From contig OY855914.1 of assembly GCA_963693305.1 (NCBI GenBank), forward strand, positions 17,477,760-17,541,759: a stretch of 64,000 nt of DNA, in the 5' to 3' direction. Below are positions 11,242-21,979 of this stretch, piece by piece. This stretch comes from Meandrina meandrites (Eukaryota; Cnidaria; Anthozoa; Scleractinia; Meandrinidae). The position numbers were made by a program, and so were the translations under genes. The notes under the pieces are model-generated. The model searched no databases. It was not told the origin of the DNA and was given only the letters and a program-made list of their open reading frames with translations. Position 1 is the first letter of the stretch, and every line of letters starts with the position of its first letter.

Positions 11242-11994
11242 ATGGGGCATCTTTGTCAGTTCTGTCAAAGATTATTTAGTCGAAGATATAACAGAGACCG
11301 CCACGAAAAGCAAGGTTACCGCAAACGTCTAGAGCAAGAACAAGTGGAGATGACTAATCAATATGCAATGAATGAGGACTTTCCGGCTACAGTTGCTCAA
11401 GGGAACGATGATGAAGAATATGAAAACAGCCTTCGCCAGGACGATGAACAGGACGAAGAATATCATGAAGATGATGAGAATACTGACGACGAAAGCGAAA
11501 AAGACGAAGAAGATCGTAGTGATGAAGATAATGAAAGCACTACTACTGATCATGATAAAAATGATGATACTGATCCCTGGGATAAGCTGCGCGAGGAAGC
11601 CATTATCGATTTGAATTCATCCTGGGAGGAGCAAGTAGAACAATACATAACGCAGGGCTTGTCAAAAGAGGATGCCGAGTTTCAAACATCAACTTTACTA
11701 CTTCCCACATACAGAAAGAGGCTACGATTCTTGTATCTACACTATTTAAAGTGGTATCGTGTTCTTAAAACTGATCCAGTGCACAAAAAGGTTATGGCAA
11801 CGCTGCGTAGTTTTATGGACGACGACGACGAAATGGACTTCGTAGAGGCTGCAGAAGCAGCAGTCAATAAACGAAAATATTTATTGAACAAGCTGGTTGA
11901 ATATGAGGACGTATCTAAACAAACTTTAACTGAAAATGAGAATGAGGAATTTTCCTATCAAGGAATAAAGAGAAAATATGACGAAATCCATTAA
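11242..11994 (+). CDS. Acidic zinc-finger-like protein of the long-TIR element
   Basis: A 250-residue frame starts at ATG 11242. Residues 5-20 (CQFCQRLFSRRYNRDRH) look like half of a C2H2 finger: C-x2-C-x12-H, with the second His replaced. Residues ~45-115 are extremely acidic (D/E runs such as EEYHEDDENTDDESEKDEED). Residues ~120-250 are predicted helical and include PWDKLREEAI, LPTYRKRLRFLYLHYLKWY and a basic tail KRKYDEIH. AATAAA at 12216-12221 lies 220 bp downstream. It is the only convincing gene between the long inverted repeats. It could be an accessory DNA-binding protein of the element or a captured host gene; no RNase H-like or other transposase triad is visible. Confidence 0.65.
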   Translation: MGHLCQFCQRLFSRRYNRDRHEKQGYRKRLEQEQVEMTNQYAMNEDFPATVAQGNDDEEYENSLRQDDEQDEEYHEDDENTDDESEKDEEDRSDEDNESTTTDHDKNDDTDPWDKLREEAIIDLNSSWEEQVEQYITQGLSKEDAEFQTSTLLLPTYRKRLRFLYLHYLKWYRVLKTDPVHKKVMATLRSFMDDDDEMDFVEAAEAAVNKRKYLLNKLVEYEDVSKQTLTENENEEFSYQGIKRKYDEIH

Positions 11995-12215
11995 TACGCA
12001 ACCTCAAGACCAGTTAAGAAGACGAAAACAGGCACAAGGCCAAACAAGTAAATGAAAAACTGTCCCACCTGTAATGTGTCAAATTACATAAAAACGGCGA
12101 AACATTATACAACTAAGAGTTACAAATTAAGGATACTAGTTAGTTGTCCAGTTCCCGTACTGTTGAATCGTTTCAATTATTTTTTTTTTTTATTCTTTGT
12201 AAACAGTGTTAATAC

Positions 12216-12221
12216 AATAAA
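12216..12221 (+). terminator. Polyadenylation signal AATAAA
   Basis: AATAAA lies 220 bp after the stop of the 250-residue gene and is followed by a GT-rich stretch (TTGTGTGTGATG), the usual arrangement for 3'-end processing. Confidence 0.5.
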
Positions 12222-12419
12222 TTGTGTGTGATGACTTTCTGAGTGCAGTTTCGTCTTTGGGTTCGGAATTCAGCATCAGGGTGCCAATTGTGTCAAGACT
12301 TGAGCCAAGCAACCAATAAGTCAATCAATCAAAACCTTTATTTAGAAACGATGCAGAAAAAGCTATATAGCTTGTGGGGTCGTGTATAAATAGTAAATAT
12401 AATATAAAACCTGTAGACT

Positions 12420-12600
12420 GAAGCCGGAATCGAGCTGGGCGAGCCGAGCCGAACAGAGCATGGTAAAGCATAACAAGCAGAGCAAGCAGGGTAGAGTGAG
12501 GCGAGAGGAAGAAGAGTTGCACAAAAGCAGACCGGGGCAGAGCAAAGCAGAGTTTAGCAGAGTAGAGTGAGCAAAAGAAAGCGTGCAAAATACTTTATAT
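12420..12600 (+). repeat. Purine-rich GAGC/AGCAG low-complexity tract
   Basis: Imperfect repeats of GAGC, AGCAG and GCAGAG fill the stretch between the gene and the right arm. The open frames on its other strand result from this composition. GTATATAAG near 12630 resembles a TATA box. Confidence 0.55.
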
Positions 12601-12747
12601 GGAGTATCCAATCAGTGTGAGACAAGACGTATATAAGGAGTGTGTGTTTTTTAGCAGGCAGAATGTTTGTAGACATCGAGAGACATCACTACAGGTGTAA
12701 AGACCGAAAAGATAGGATTATCATCTTGGGCGTAAGAGTAAAGTAAT

Positions 12748-13704
12748 AAAAGTAACATCCTGTGCCTTAGTTTACTAATCAACATTACAAGATAAGCAAA
12801 ATATTATTCATACACTTGTTATACTCAAGTACTGCTCTGTGTAATTTAAATTACTCAACGAACTAAAAAAGAAGTTCATTTAAATACTCTGTGTAACTAA
12901 AAGTTACTCGTTATACGCAGATAATACTCATCAAAATGTTTCGAGTTGCCAAAATTAGATGTATACTCATTACATTCAAATGTTACTCGAGTCAAAGGCA
13001 TAGAGTTGGGCCGATCACAGGTGCTCACGCTCGAACGGCTGAAACCAACGATATAAATATTTGTTGAACATTTAGTTAACAATTCATATTTATTCAAAGT
13101 GTGTTTGAGATTGTAAACTTTGCCTTTATCCAATAAACGTTTTTATATTCATTCAAAACAAAGATTTTGTTTCCGTGTGGTATTTACTTTAAATTATTGA
13201 TTCCGTCAGTTTGAATAATTACGTTGACTTTTCCAAAGAAACCGGTTTGACCAGTTACCAAACAAGGTACGTGCGCCATTTTGAATAATCAAATCGTACT
13301 GGATTCAAAACTGGTTCGACAAGTTTGACCGTGCTCCCTGATTGGTTCTCAGTCATGCCTTTGTTCTTCTTCTATATAAGTGCGACACTACCCGGATGGT
13401 TGGGCGGCTCATTAACTCCATTACAACGCATACATCACTCCTAAAAACTCATGTAATATTCAACAATAAATACTCAAAACAATACCATGCATAAATAAAA
13501 CTTCAATAGTCTCCCTCATACACCTACTTGATAAGCATCTCATTAAATAACTTCATGAACCTACGTGACACCCATCTCATTAAACCAGTTCATGAACCTA
13601 CGTGCCATGCATCTCATTAAACCAGTTCTGGATATTCAGAGCTCATTAACTCCGGCCTGTTGAATTCATGAATAATTTCGTCTAGTCATCCCCGGGATAC
13701 TACT
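12748..13704 (-). repeat. Right long terminal inverted repeat
   Basis: Complement of 9093-10048. On the plus strand it carries ATTGG at 13341-13346 and CTATATAAG at 13372-13380, again directed out of the element. Confidence 0.85.
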
Positions 13705-13828
13705 CGAGTACGTTTAAATTTGGTTTTCTCATACTTTCATTTCACAACCGTGAAAAGTAATACAGTTTCTCTTACTTTCTTTTTCTTTTCTTTTTATATT
13801 TTCGTGTGGATTACTTGGAAACAATCAG

Positions 13829-13831
13829 CAA
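13829..13831 (+). other. Candidate microexon 3, 3 nt (CAA)
   Basis: A strong pyrimidine tract (13765-13800) precedes an AG-free stretch and GGAAACAATCAG, then CAA and GTAAGTG. In phase 0 it would read Gln. It lies 125 bp beyond the right end of the long-TIR element, so the insertion would sit within an intron. Confidence 0.4.
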
Positions 13832-14048
13832 GTAAGTGCTTCAATTTTAAACTTTGATTTTTTTACTTTTATTCGAATGTTTCCTTGACCGACCGCAAAG
13901 CAGTGAACGCACCGCTCAGTTTTCCGTTTGTCGAGGATATCTTTCACATCATTACATCTTTTCAACTTCACACTGCCATGAGAGAGATGTAATGTTCATC
14001 GTATCCAAGAGTGGTTCAAAGAAATCGAAATCAAACCCATGCTCGTCA

Positions 14049-14103
14049 TAGCCTGTGCACAGCCGTCCCGCTCCCCGGAGAGGGACGGCTGTGCACAGGC
14101 TAC
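14049..14103. mobile_element. 55-bp hairpin insertion with 8-bp target duplication
   Basis: TAGCCTGTGCACAGCCGTCC and its complement pair almost completely around a ~12-base loop. GCTCGTCA is repeated directly on both sides (14041-14048 and 14104-14111), an 8-bp duplication typical of hAT transposition. It is one of the smallest insertions that can be recognised: little more than two terminal repeats joined. Confidence 0.75.
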
Positions 14104-14174
14104 GCTCGTCAAAGTGCATTTCAACAACTAAGGGTATCGATGGATAATGGTCGGTAATTGGGGAAGGAGAGGGG

Positions 14175-14194
14175 CGAGGGGGGGGGGGGGGGGT
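14175..14194 (+). repeat. Poly(G) tract
   Basis: A run of about 16 G that continues a G-rich stretch. Quadruplex potential only. Confidence 0.6.
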
Positions 14195-14199
14195 GAACC

Positions 14200-14640
14200 A
14201 AACAAAATCCTCCGGGTGACTAAAGATGGAATGCATCAGGGGAAGAGAGGTGGCGAAAGTCTTAGTCGTTTTATCTTACGGAAACCTGAGTTTACTCACT
14301 CATCCTTGTTGTGCCTAGTGGCACATCAAGCCGGAGTTTAACGCCGGTAATAATGATGCCTGGCTTTCATGATCGCTTGGATTGAAACGGATTACCTTCT
14401 TTGTGAGGAATGACTTCAGCATTTCTCTGAGTTAATGTTACACAGAGAAACCAATTGGGACTACACTGTAGCGTGATTTAAACCACAAGGATGTTTTAGG
14501 TTTTAGTCTGGGACCAGTTCAGAGAAAAATGGTTCACAATAATAAACCATTTTATCACGCCAGTTTAACCTTGTACACAAAAACTTACTAATCTTACCCA
14601 ACCACAATTACAGCTCCACACATCCTAATTTAAACCATAT
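14200..14640. other. No supported gene (14200-14640)
   Basis: No credible reading frame, repeat or RNA was seen in this AT-rich stretch. Confidence 0.4.
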
Positions 14641-14709
14641 TAGTACTCACTTTTTATTGATGACAATTTCTTTTCTATTTTCTATGCATGTGGCGTCCTC
14701 ACACAATAG

Positions 14710-14712
14710 ACT
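14710..14712 (+). other. Candidate microexon 4, 3 nt (ACT)
   Basis: A pyrimidine tract (14650-14684) is followed by an AG-free stretch, CACACAATAG, then ACT and GTAAGTAA. In phase 0 it would read Thr. Confidence 0.4.
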
Positions 14713-14984
14713 GTAAGTAATGACTTAGCAGCTCCTTAAATCACTTTACTTTTCTCCAATGAAGTCACTGTCAGTTAACTATAGCTGTCTCTGAATTTTG
14801 TACATTTATGTATATCAGTAGCTGTTTTTCTTTATTAATCAATAATATTTATTAACAGTTAATGTAACTATGTAATAAAAATTAAACTGTTGTAAGTAAG
14901 TAAATAGTGTGTGTTTGTTTTGTTGCAATAAAAAAAAATAAATAAATAAATTAAAAAAAATTGAGAAGGAATATTAGCGATATA

Positions 14985-15441
14985 AAAAGTGAACAACGAC
15001 GTTTCGATGACTCCATATCATAATTATCAAGTTAAAAATTAAAATACAAAGTTGAAGCTTTATATAGTGATCGGAGAGTTAATGAAAATATTTAGGGTGT
15101 GAAAATCTATTTACATAGTCAATTTAAGTAAACAGTTTGGCACGGACGGAGTCTGATTGTGTGTTGAGTTTTGGCTTTACGTTCCTGATGAAGAGCATTT
15201 CGTAAAGTAAACAATCCAGCTTCGTGCGGCATTTCTTTAAAACAGTGAACTGTTTTTGTACACTGTAGCCTTGCAGCTTGTGGTCTTGTTTTAAGTGTTC
15301 ACCAATCGCAGAATATTTATGCTCAGCGATGCGTTGAAAAAGATGTCGGGGTATGAACCCGACATAATCTGCATCACACAGATTACATGCGAATTTGTAA
15401 ACTTTGTGTTCACTTTTTATATCGCTAATATTCCTTCTCAA
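14985..15441 (-). pseudogene. Penelope-like element 3' end: GIY-YIG nuclease
   Basis: The minus-strand frame 15441-15124 encodes VYKFACNLCDADYVGFIPRH, then EHLKQDH and KLDCLLYEMLFIRNVKPKLN. This is the GIY-YIG endonuclease domain that ends Penelope-like retroelements: the Cys pair in the ACNLC linker, YVG as the second half-motif, and a C-terminal E-x-L-x-I-x-x-x-K-P-x-L-N. It cuts the target for retrotransposition. The RT half is missing, so the copy is 5'-truncated. About 110 bp downstream on the minus strand (near 15006-14990) is TCATCGAAACGTCG, resembling the end of a hammerhead ribozyme core, which is known in Penelope terminal repeats. Confidence 0.8.
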
Positions 15442-15499
15442 ATGTTTTACAAAACTTTTTGTTATTCGAAATTAGAAAAAAAAAAAAAAAAACTTTGCC

Positions 15500-15960
15500 C
15501 GGCACAACAAAAGTTTTGAAGTGACAGATCAAAATTTTATTTAATTTATATTAATTCTGGCTGGTAAAGTAAGATTATATAAATTTAGTAAATATTGCAA
15601 AGACATGAATTCAAAATTAGGTTGTGATACATATCTACCGGCACTGATTTGACAAAAGATGGACTCCGGGATCTGTGAGGCGGACGTCAGAGTCGGGCTT
15701 CAAGGTCAAGGTCTTTCTCAATTGGCTTTTATCATTAGCTATGTAATTAATAAGTGTTTTATTACCTATTACGAATTTGTAAAATAGAACAATTTAAGTC
15801 ACTCTTTTTTTTTTTGCTTTGTTGCTAGAGCTATTTAGGCAGGTATCCCCTATAAGAGGGTCCTTCCTTGGCTAAAATAATGGATGCGTTAATAAAATTA
15901 TTATTGTTTGGTTTGAAATGCACTAAATTTGTATGTATTTTATTACAAATTTATTGCAAC
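15500..15960. other. No supported gene (15500-15960)
   Basis: AT-rich sequence with a T tract near 15806. Nothing coding or repetitive can be supported. Confidence 0.4.
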
Positions 15961-16022
15961 TCTTACTTCTTTTTTTTTCTCTATTCCTCGCGTGGTTAAT
16001 GGATCTAATATGACATATCCAG

Positions 16023-16025
16023 GCA
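16023..16025 (+). other. Candidate microexon 5, 3 nt (GCA)
   Basis: A pyrimidine tract (15964-15988) precedes an AG-free stretch, GACATATCCAG, then GCA and GTAAGTAG. In phase 0 it would read Ala. Confidence 0.4.
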
Positions 16026-16278
16026 GTAAGTAGACATTGTTAATTCACTGATTTAAACCTTGTTCAACGGTATTTTTATACTATTGTTATCACTAGGTAT
16101 TATCACCTGGTATTTTCAACTGTTGATTGCGATTTTAGTATTTTTTTTTAACCATGTCAATTCTAACTGGAAAACACGAAATTGCAATGTTACGGCCACA
16201 GCTCATGTAGTATAGTAAATGTAACAAATGTTCGCAAGTTTGGGAAATAATAAGAGGGAACAATTACCGTGAACATGT

Positions 16279-19200
16279 TTGGATGGATAATGGATAATGG
16301 ATAATGGTCAAATCATCAGCTAAAATACAACAATAAGCTTTACATATTAATACCAAAATTCTAATGCTACGCTAAAAAACGCTGCTTTCCACGAATGCCG
16401 TGCCTTAAAGTACTTGTTTTAGTAAACCTTTAAATTGCCCAAGGGACTCTGCTTGTCTTACGTTGGAAGGAAGACTGTTCCATAACATTGCGCCGCTATA
16501 GGTAATTAAGCTATTTTTGTAATGGTTAGTGCGCGGTAATGGAACATTGAGTTTGTTCTCAGAGTCCCTTAGTTGTACGCGGTTTCTCATTTTTCAAATT
16601 TAGAAGATAGATAGTCTGGAACCAACCCGTGCAGAGACCTGTAAACCATCGTGGCTCTTTGAATTTGCTGCTGGCGAGCTAGATTTTTCCATCCTAGAAT
16701 GTTGAATGAATCACCAGCGTGCGTGTCATAATTTGAGAAGGTCAAAACACGCGTGCTGCTCTATTTTGTAGTTTTTGTAGCTTGTTTCGCAAACTAATCC
16801 CACAGTTTCCCCAAACGGTAGTCGAAATGCGGTTGCATTAGAGCTCTATATATTAGATGCAAGATTGCTTGAGGGACAAGGTGCCTTACTCGTTTTAAGG
16901 CCCCAATCCCAGATGCAATTTTCTTTGTTAATTTCTCGATGAGACAACTCCAATCAAGTTTGTCGTCGATGATCACTCCAAGTGATTTTGCAGAAGTGAC
17001 CTGGCTAACTTGAAAATCATTTATTTCAATTTTCGGGAAACCTGTAAGATTACTAAGCCTCTGCCTAGATCCAATAAGTATAAACTCGGTTTTAGTAATA
17101 TTTAGAGTAAGTTTGTTTGCTCTCAGGCAGTTGTGAACATTTTGTAGATCTTGGTTTAGACGTAATTGTATTGTCACTCGCGTATGTAAGGTGCGTGTCG
17201 TCCGCGTACATCCGTGGCTCGCAATTTGAGAGACAGTATATTAATTCGGAAGATCGTTTATGTATAATAGAAAAAGTAGTGGACCTAAAATCGTTCCCTG
17301 GCCGAGTGGGGGACACCACAACATAATGAACAACTACTGGAGAGCGTACCATTGATGGACCACATTTGTGTGCGGTTTTGTAAATATGACCTAAACCATT
17401 GGTGTGAATTACCATATACACCGTAATGAATTAATTTAGACAAAAGGATCTCATGGTCAACTGTATCGAAGGCCTTTTTTTAGGTCTAGGAAAACAACAA
17501 CATTAATCTTGCCTCGATCAATGTTATATGCCCAGGTGTCTGTGGCCTCGAAGAGAGCCGTTACAGTTGAGTGAATGGCACGAAAACCCGATTGATGTTT
17601 ACAAATGATATTGTGCTCTTCTAAATAAGCTTTCAATTACCTTGGCCACAATGGAGATCTCAGAAATTGGGCGATAGCTGTTAAGGTCGTTTTGATCGAC
17701 TTGTTTAAAAAGTGGGGTGACCCTCGTGCATTTCCAATCGTCGGGAAATATACCCAGGCTTATTGATTAAAGATATCACGAATAGGAATACAGATGAGAT
17801 CCGCGCAGTCTCGAATGAGCCTAAAGCAGGTATCTTGCCAAGGCCAGTTGCCTTTGACTTGTCTAGTTTATTCAAAAGCGAAAGGACCTTATTTGTACTG
17901 GTCGGACGGAGCTGGAACCGTTTATCTGTGCTAGTGAGATACTTCTGAGGCGTGTTCTGAAGAATGAAAGTTATTGGCAAGTTTTGGACCAATGGCAAAA
18001 TAATTGTTAAATTCGTTCGACATCTCCGTTGGGTTAGTTACAGTCACCCCGTTCACTTTCAGACATGTTACGGATGTTTTCCCAGATTTTCGTGACGTTA
18101 GTTCATTAATAGTTTAAAACTATCTTGATAATAGACTTGCTTGGCTAATCTGATTTCGCAATTTACTGCATTACGTTGTTTTTTAAATTGCGTCCAATCA
18201 TTGGGTCACTAGATTTCATTGCTTTAATTTTTAGAAAATCTCGATGACGCATTTGTTTCTTTAGCTCGGATGTAATCCATGGGGAACTCCGTGAGCGAAC
18301 ACGCACTGTTCTCAGTGAAACATGCTTGTCAACAATCGAAAGAAACAAGCATTTCCATTGTAACCATATTTCATTGGAATTAGTTGAGTTATATACCTTA
18401 TCCCAATTTTGTGACGCAACATCATTTCGAAAATGATTTCGATTGAATTTTCGAAAGTTCCTATAGGTTATAGTATTAGGGGTGTCGAATGGTAAATGCG
18501 AGACTTTGCGAGACGGCGAGACTGATACATTTTCTGCGAGCCCGAGACTTCCTTAGCATTGAAAAAGAAAGCGAGACTCCGAGAAGGCCTCCCATAAAAA
18601 TACGAGATGACGAGACCCCTGGAATTTGGCTTAAATTTTGCGAGACGCACATTTTTTGAAGGACCATTCACCACCCCTAGTATTGTGTCCACTAGATGTT
18701 CTATTAATGGATAGTTTTCTAAAGGCAAAAACTAGACTATGGTCGCTAATACTGATATGACAGACTCCGGAGCACGCAATCTTATCAGGGCAATTGGTAT
18801 AGATCACATCAATTATACTTGCAGAAGTCGGGGTTATCCTCGTAACGTTGGTTCAGTTATAAGTTGCTGAAGTCCATATACATCCGTGATACTCATTAGT
18901 TTGCGTGTGTCATTGTCATGTCGAGTAGCAATAATGTTACAGTTGAGATCACCCATTAGATAATATTCAATATTTTCAGAATCGAGTTTCCCAATCAGAG
19001 TTTCGAAGGATGAGAAGATACCTTTAGGAGAATCAGGTGGTCTGTACCATGTGACAATAACAAACGGCTTAGATCTAGGGTTTTGAATTTCCAGGCATAG
19101 ATTATCCATATTTAAGTCACTACGTATGTCAAAATTTATTGATTTTTTCACCTAAAAGCATACTCCTCCTCCACCCTCTGTAATTCTATCACGTCGAACA

Positions 19201-19450
19201 AAATCGAAACCCGGAATGTTGACCTCACTGTCTGTAATAGTTTCTTAGCTTTCTTAGCTTCGTTTCATTAATCGACATAATGTCTATTTCGTTATTTGCT
19301 AAGGGAATTCTAAGTTTATCTATGTGGTGGTTAATTTATTGACATTTAAAGAGGCTAATTTAAAACCGCGTCGAGATGGCAACACTGAGGTAAACGCCTT
19401 AACCCTTTGATTTAACATACGAGATTCCTCAGCGTTGTCATTAGGGTTTA
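16279..19450 (-). pseudogene. Decayed non-LTR retroelement (CR1/L2-like)
   Basis: Read from 19450 down, the frames give an apurinic endonuclease domain (INETKL, GGGGVCF, VTWYRPPDSPKG, MGDLNCN), a linker with SPWITSELKKQMRHRDFLK (18300-18230), then an RT with YADDTHLTYASD (about 17220) and KSLGVIIDDKLDW (about 16980), and the C-terminal AMLWNSLPSNVRQAESLGQF (16500-16420) usual for CR1/L2 elements. The frames change many times and the RT core is partly lost, so the copy is dead. Its 3' tail is a TGGATAA-type repeat (16279-16305). It nicks DNA and reverse-transcribes its own RNA in intact family members. A 201-bp inverted-repeat element has inserted at 18478-18678. Confidence 0.85.
18478..18678. 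mobile_element. 201-bp MITE with CGAGAC repeats
   Basis: AGGGGTG at the left end and CACCCCT at the right are inverted, with GAATGG and CCATTC just inside. AGTATT flanks both sides (18472-18477 and 18679-18684), a 6-bp target duplication. The interior is built from repeated GCGAGAC motifs. It lies inside the decayed retroelement and is therefore younger. The short frames it opens are not genes. Confidence 0.75.
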
Positions 19451-19459
19451 CAGGCACGG

Positions 19460-19735
19460 CATTAGTGGAGAGTGCATCATATCAACCTAAGCTTGACTGA
19501 TATTAGGAGATATTTGTCCCTTTCAAGAGGGTCCCTCTTCACCAGTAGCCACGGCGCACTGTGCAGCTATTGGCGGTCAGTTTCCTGCAGCTGCAAAGAT
19601 GACGTAACACGAAAGTGCCATGTAACCTTTTGGCTTTATTTTCTACACTTTCAAAAATCGTCCGTACCTACTACCCAAGCGTAATGTCTGATCAAGATCG
19701 ATCATGCGAAATTACTGCTGACACTTTTGTTCAAA
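19460..19735. other. Unassigned sequence between two retroelement fragments
   Basis: No domain or repeat end is recognised. It could be the 5' untranslated region of the 16.3-19.4 kb element. Confidence 0.35.
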
Positions 19736-19739
19736 CGAA

Positions 19740-20560
19740 ATTTGGTGCACTTTGAATTTAAAGTCATTAAAAAACGTTATAGATCTCAGGTCCTCAGTGA
19801 ATGCGTTCGGCATAGTTGCTGATGCATATCTTCCCATGAGTTGATGTGTTTCCTTGTGGAACAACAAGTTTGCTTGATCCCCGTAAGTTATGTGTAGTAT
19901 TTCTCATTTGAAACAGACCACGCAGCTATGTCGGCATTGTGTCAAAATGTATGGCCTTAAAGACTGTGATCTTCATGTCTTGGCTCCTGATACTGACCAG
20001 ATCAATAGAATTAAACTTGTTCAGGAGCTTCCCGTAGTTCAGAGATTTCTCATCAAGAACAATACTGAGCGCCCTTTAGTTAAGATTCTCTACTTTGTCT
20101 CTATTTCGGGCTCCAGAAAAATACCAAGCTACTGAGCAACATCTAAAATATGGAACAATAAAAGCCTTATAAAGTTTACATTTCCACAATTGTTGGTACT
20201 ATTTCTCAAAAGCGTGAAATTACATTAACCTGATTGTTGACCTATGTACAAATATTATTTACATGACTGTTAAACTGCAGACGATTCTTGTCAATATCCA
20301 CCCCTAAGAGATCAATGTTATCCTTTACAGGAATATTAAAGTCGTTGACTTAAAAACTGAAAAAAAAATAGTTTGTACTCCCCAAAATCATTGCTTGTTA
20401 TTCGTCGCGGGATTAATGTAACTATACCATTCATACCAAATCAGCGGTCAGCTTCAATTTAAGAAGATGGCATTGAATTCTCGTTTCTAATTTAACTGCA
20501 TCCTTATCCTCCTCATAACTCTGTTCATCGTCAGCGTAAGCATTAATACATACTCCTTAT
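19740..20560 (-). pseudogene. Fragment of a second non-LTR retroelement RT
   Basis: On the minus strand, NAYADDEQSYEEDKDAVKLE appears near 20550-20490 (RT motif C, YADD, with the helix after it). Further on, the thumb and C-terminal region reads VAWYFSGARNRDKVENLN (about 20125-20075) and QLRGLFQMRNTT-like residues (about 19915), as in CR1/Rex-type elements. Stops and shifts are frequent. It has neither the endonuclease nor the first RT motifs. Confidence 0.7.
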
Positions 20561-20586
20561 ATGAAGTACGAGATCATTCATAAAAA

Positions 20587-20724
<138 letters not shown>

Positions 20725-20729
20725 ACGAA

Positions 20730-21235
20730 AAGGGGTCCAAGGACGGATCCCTGATGAGGAAGGGTTTGTATTTAAAAAGTGTTCAGCAGGGCACATTTTT
20801 GGTTTCGAGTTTTTGCGCTAACGAACAACGCATGCTGCATTTTTTTTAGATTAATATAGAAATTGACAGGATGCTACAAACCATATGGATAGAACCGTAC
20901 GTTTCTCGCGTAAAACTCAGTTTTTTTCCTGGGTCACGTCACATTAGGCATGTACTGATGACGTCATCAACTAGCTTGCACCCACTCTCTCTAAATCTGC
21001 TCCATAAATCTACTGTGGTTGAATAAAACGCAGTTTTGTCAATCCAATTAAATTTTCCCTTTCCCAAACCGTACTACGACCTTACTACCTTTCGGTCCTG
21101 TCTTACAGATTTAAGCCTCAATCCGTCAATGTTAATTGAAAAAGCTTTATACACGAGTGGCATTCTCCCTTAATGAAAAACAGTATTTAACAAAATTAAT
21201 GAAACTACAATGCAACTGATTGTACATTCACTTGC
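20730..21235. other. No supported gene (20730-21235)
   Basis: No feature recognised apart from a TGACGTCATCA palindrome-like CRE motif near 20957-20967, which could occur by chance. Confidence 0.35.
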
Positions 21236-21288
21236 TCTTTTTTCTTCTTTTTTCTTTTTTTTTATGACCTGGTCACTTTCCATTACAG

Positions 21289-21291
21289 AAT
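21289..21291 (+). other. Candidate microexon 6, 3 nt (AAT)
   Basis: A long pyrimidine tract (21233-21263) is followed by GACCTGGTCACTTTCCATTACAG, written in two parts as GACCTGGTCAC and TTTCCATTACAG, then AAT and GTAAGTT. In phase 0 it would read Asn. Here the sequence just before the AG is pyrimidine-rich, unlike most of the other sites. Confidence 0.4.
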
Positions 21292-21424
21292 GTAAGTTTG
21301 GATATTTTCCATGTTTTTGTAAGTAACGAGCTGTAAAATATTGCGCGTCTTAAACGTACTGAAATCATTGCTTAAAGATTTTTTCAACATGTTCTTGTTA
21401 ACGCTTGGCCTAACTGACCAACTG

Positions 21425-21512
21425 AAAGGGTTCCGATCGACCGAGACTCGAACCGAACACATCAGCAACACCATTGCGGTCCTCTAACAACTGAACTGTA
21501 AAGCCTTGATAC
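21425..21512 (-). repeat. tRNA-derived SINE-like sequence
   Basis: On the minus strand, CAGTTGTTAGAGG (box A-like) precedes GGTTCGAGTCTCGG (box B-like) by about 35 bases, and the 5' end AAGGCTTTACAGTTC resembles the copy at 5.7 kb. Both are followed by CCCGCAT-type sequence, so they are related insertions. Confidence 0.55.
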
Positions 21513-21689
21513 GTTTAGCAGGTGTGAATTCAACCCTAATTAACCCGCATTTCATATGTCTTTCATATCTTCATTACGTTAAGTTAAATTAGTTATTGTT
21601 ATTGGAATTGAAATTATTGGAAGCGGTTGCTATGATGAACATTACTTACGCACGCCGACTAACTAGCCATCCAACCAGCCAAACAACCA

Positions 21690-21845
21690 AGCAGCCAACC
21701 AACCAACCAACCAACCTACCTACCTACCTACCTACCTACCTACCTACCTACCTACCTACCTACCTACCTACCTACCTACCTACCTACCTACCTACCTACC
21801 TACCTACCTACCTACCTACTTACCAACCTACCAACCAACCAACCA
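21690..21845. repeat. (CCAA)n / (CTAC)n compound microsatellite
   Basis: CCAA repeats pass into about 26 copies of the CTAC tetranucleotide and back to CCAA. The Thr-Tyr-Leu-Pro repeat frame read from it is an artefact. Confidence 0.95.
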
Positions 21846-21979
21846 AAAAACTAAAGCAAGGGAGTAAGAAAGGCTTCCAGGGACTCAGTTAAACGAAGAA
21901 GGCAGCTATCTGGTTTAATTTGTGGCTCGACTCCCCCTACGTGACGCAAGATTTGACGTCGGAATTGACAAATTCAATA

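Larger units (their letters stand above)
9093..13704. mobile_element. 4.6-kb DNA element with ~950-bp terminal inverted repeats
   Basis: The two ends mirror each other: AGTAGTATCCCGGGG at 9093 and its complement ending at 13704. The repeats run to about 10048 on the left and from about 12748 on the right, with only a handful of differences seen, implying recent insertion or homogenisation. CGAGTA stands directly before (9087-9092) and after (13705-13710) the element, a 6-bp target duplication. The interior holds one convincing gene (11242-11994), a polyadenylation signal and purine-rich low-complexity sequence. I see no transposase catalytic motif. The superfamily is unknown: a 6-bp duplication argues against hAT, TTAA and TA types. 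Confidence 0.85.

Noticed and set aside
11329..11614. Hydrophobic and Met-rich frames overlapping the acidic gene
   Set aside because: Shadow frames of Asp/Glu-rich codons (GAT, GAA) read on the other strand or shifted.
9664..13133. Two nearly identical 78-residue frames (9664-9900 plus, 12897-13133 minus)
   Set aside because: They are the same sequence in the two arms of one inverted repeat. Identity follows from the repeat, and there is no ATG or domain support.
21596..21892. Thr-Tyr-Leu-Pro repeat protein
   Set aside because: Translation of a CTAC tetranucleotide repeat.
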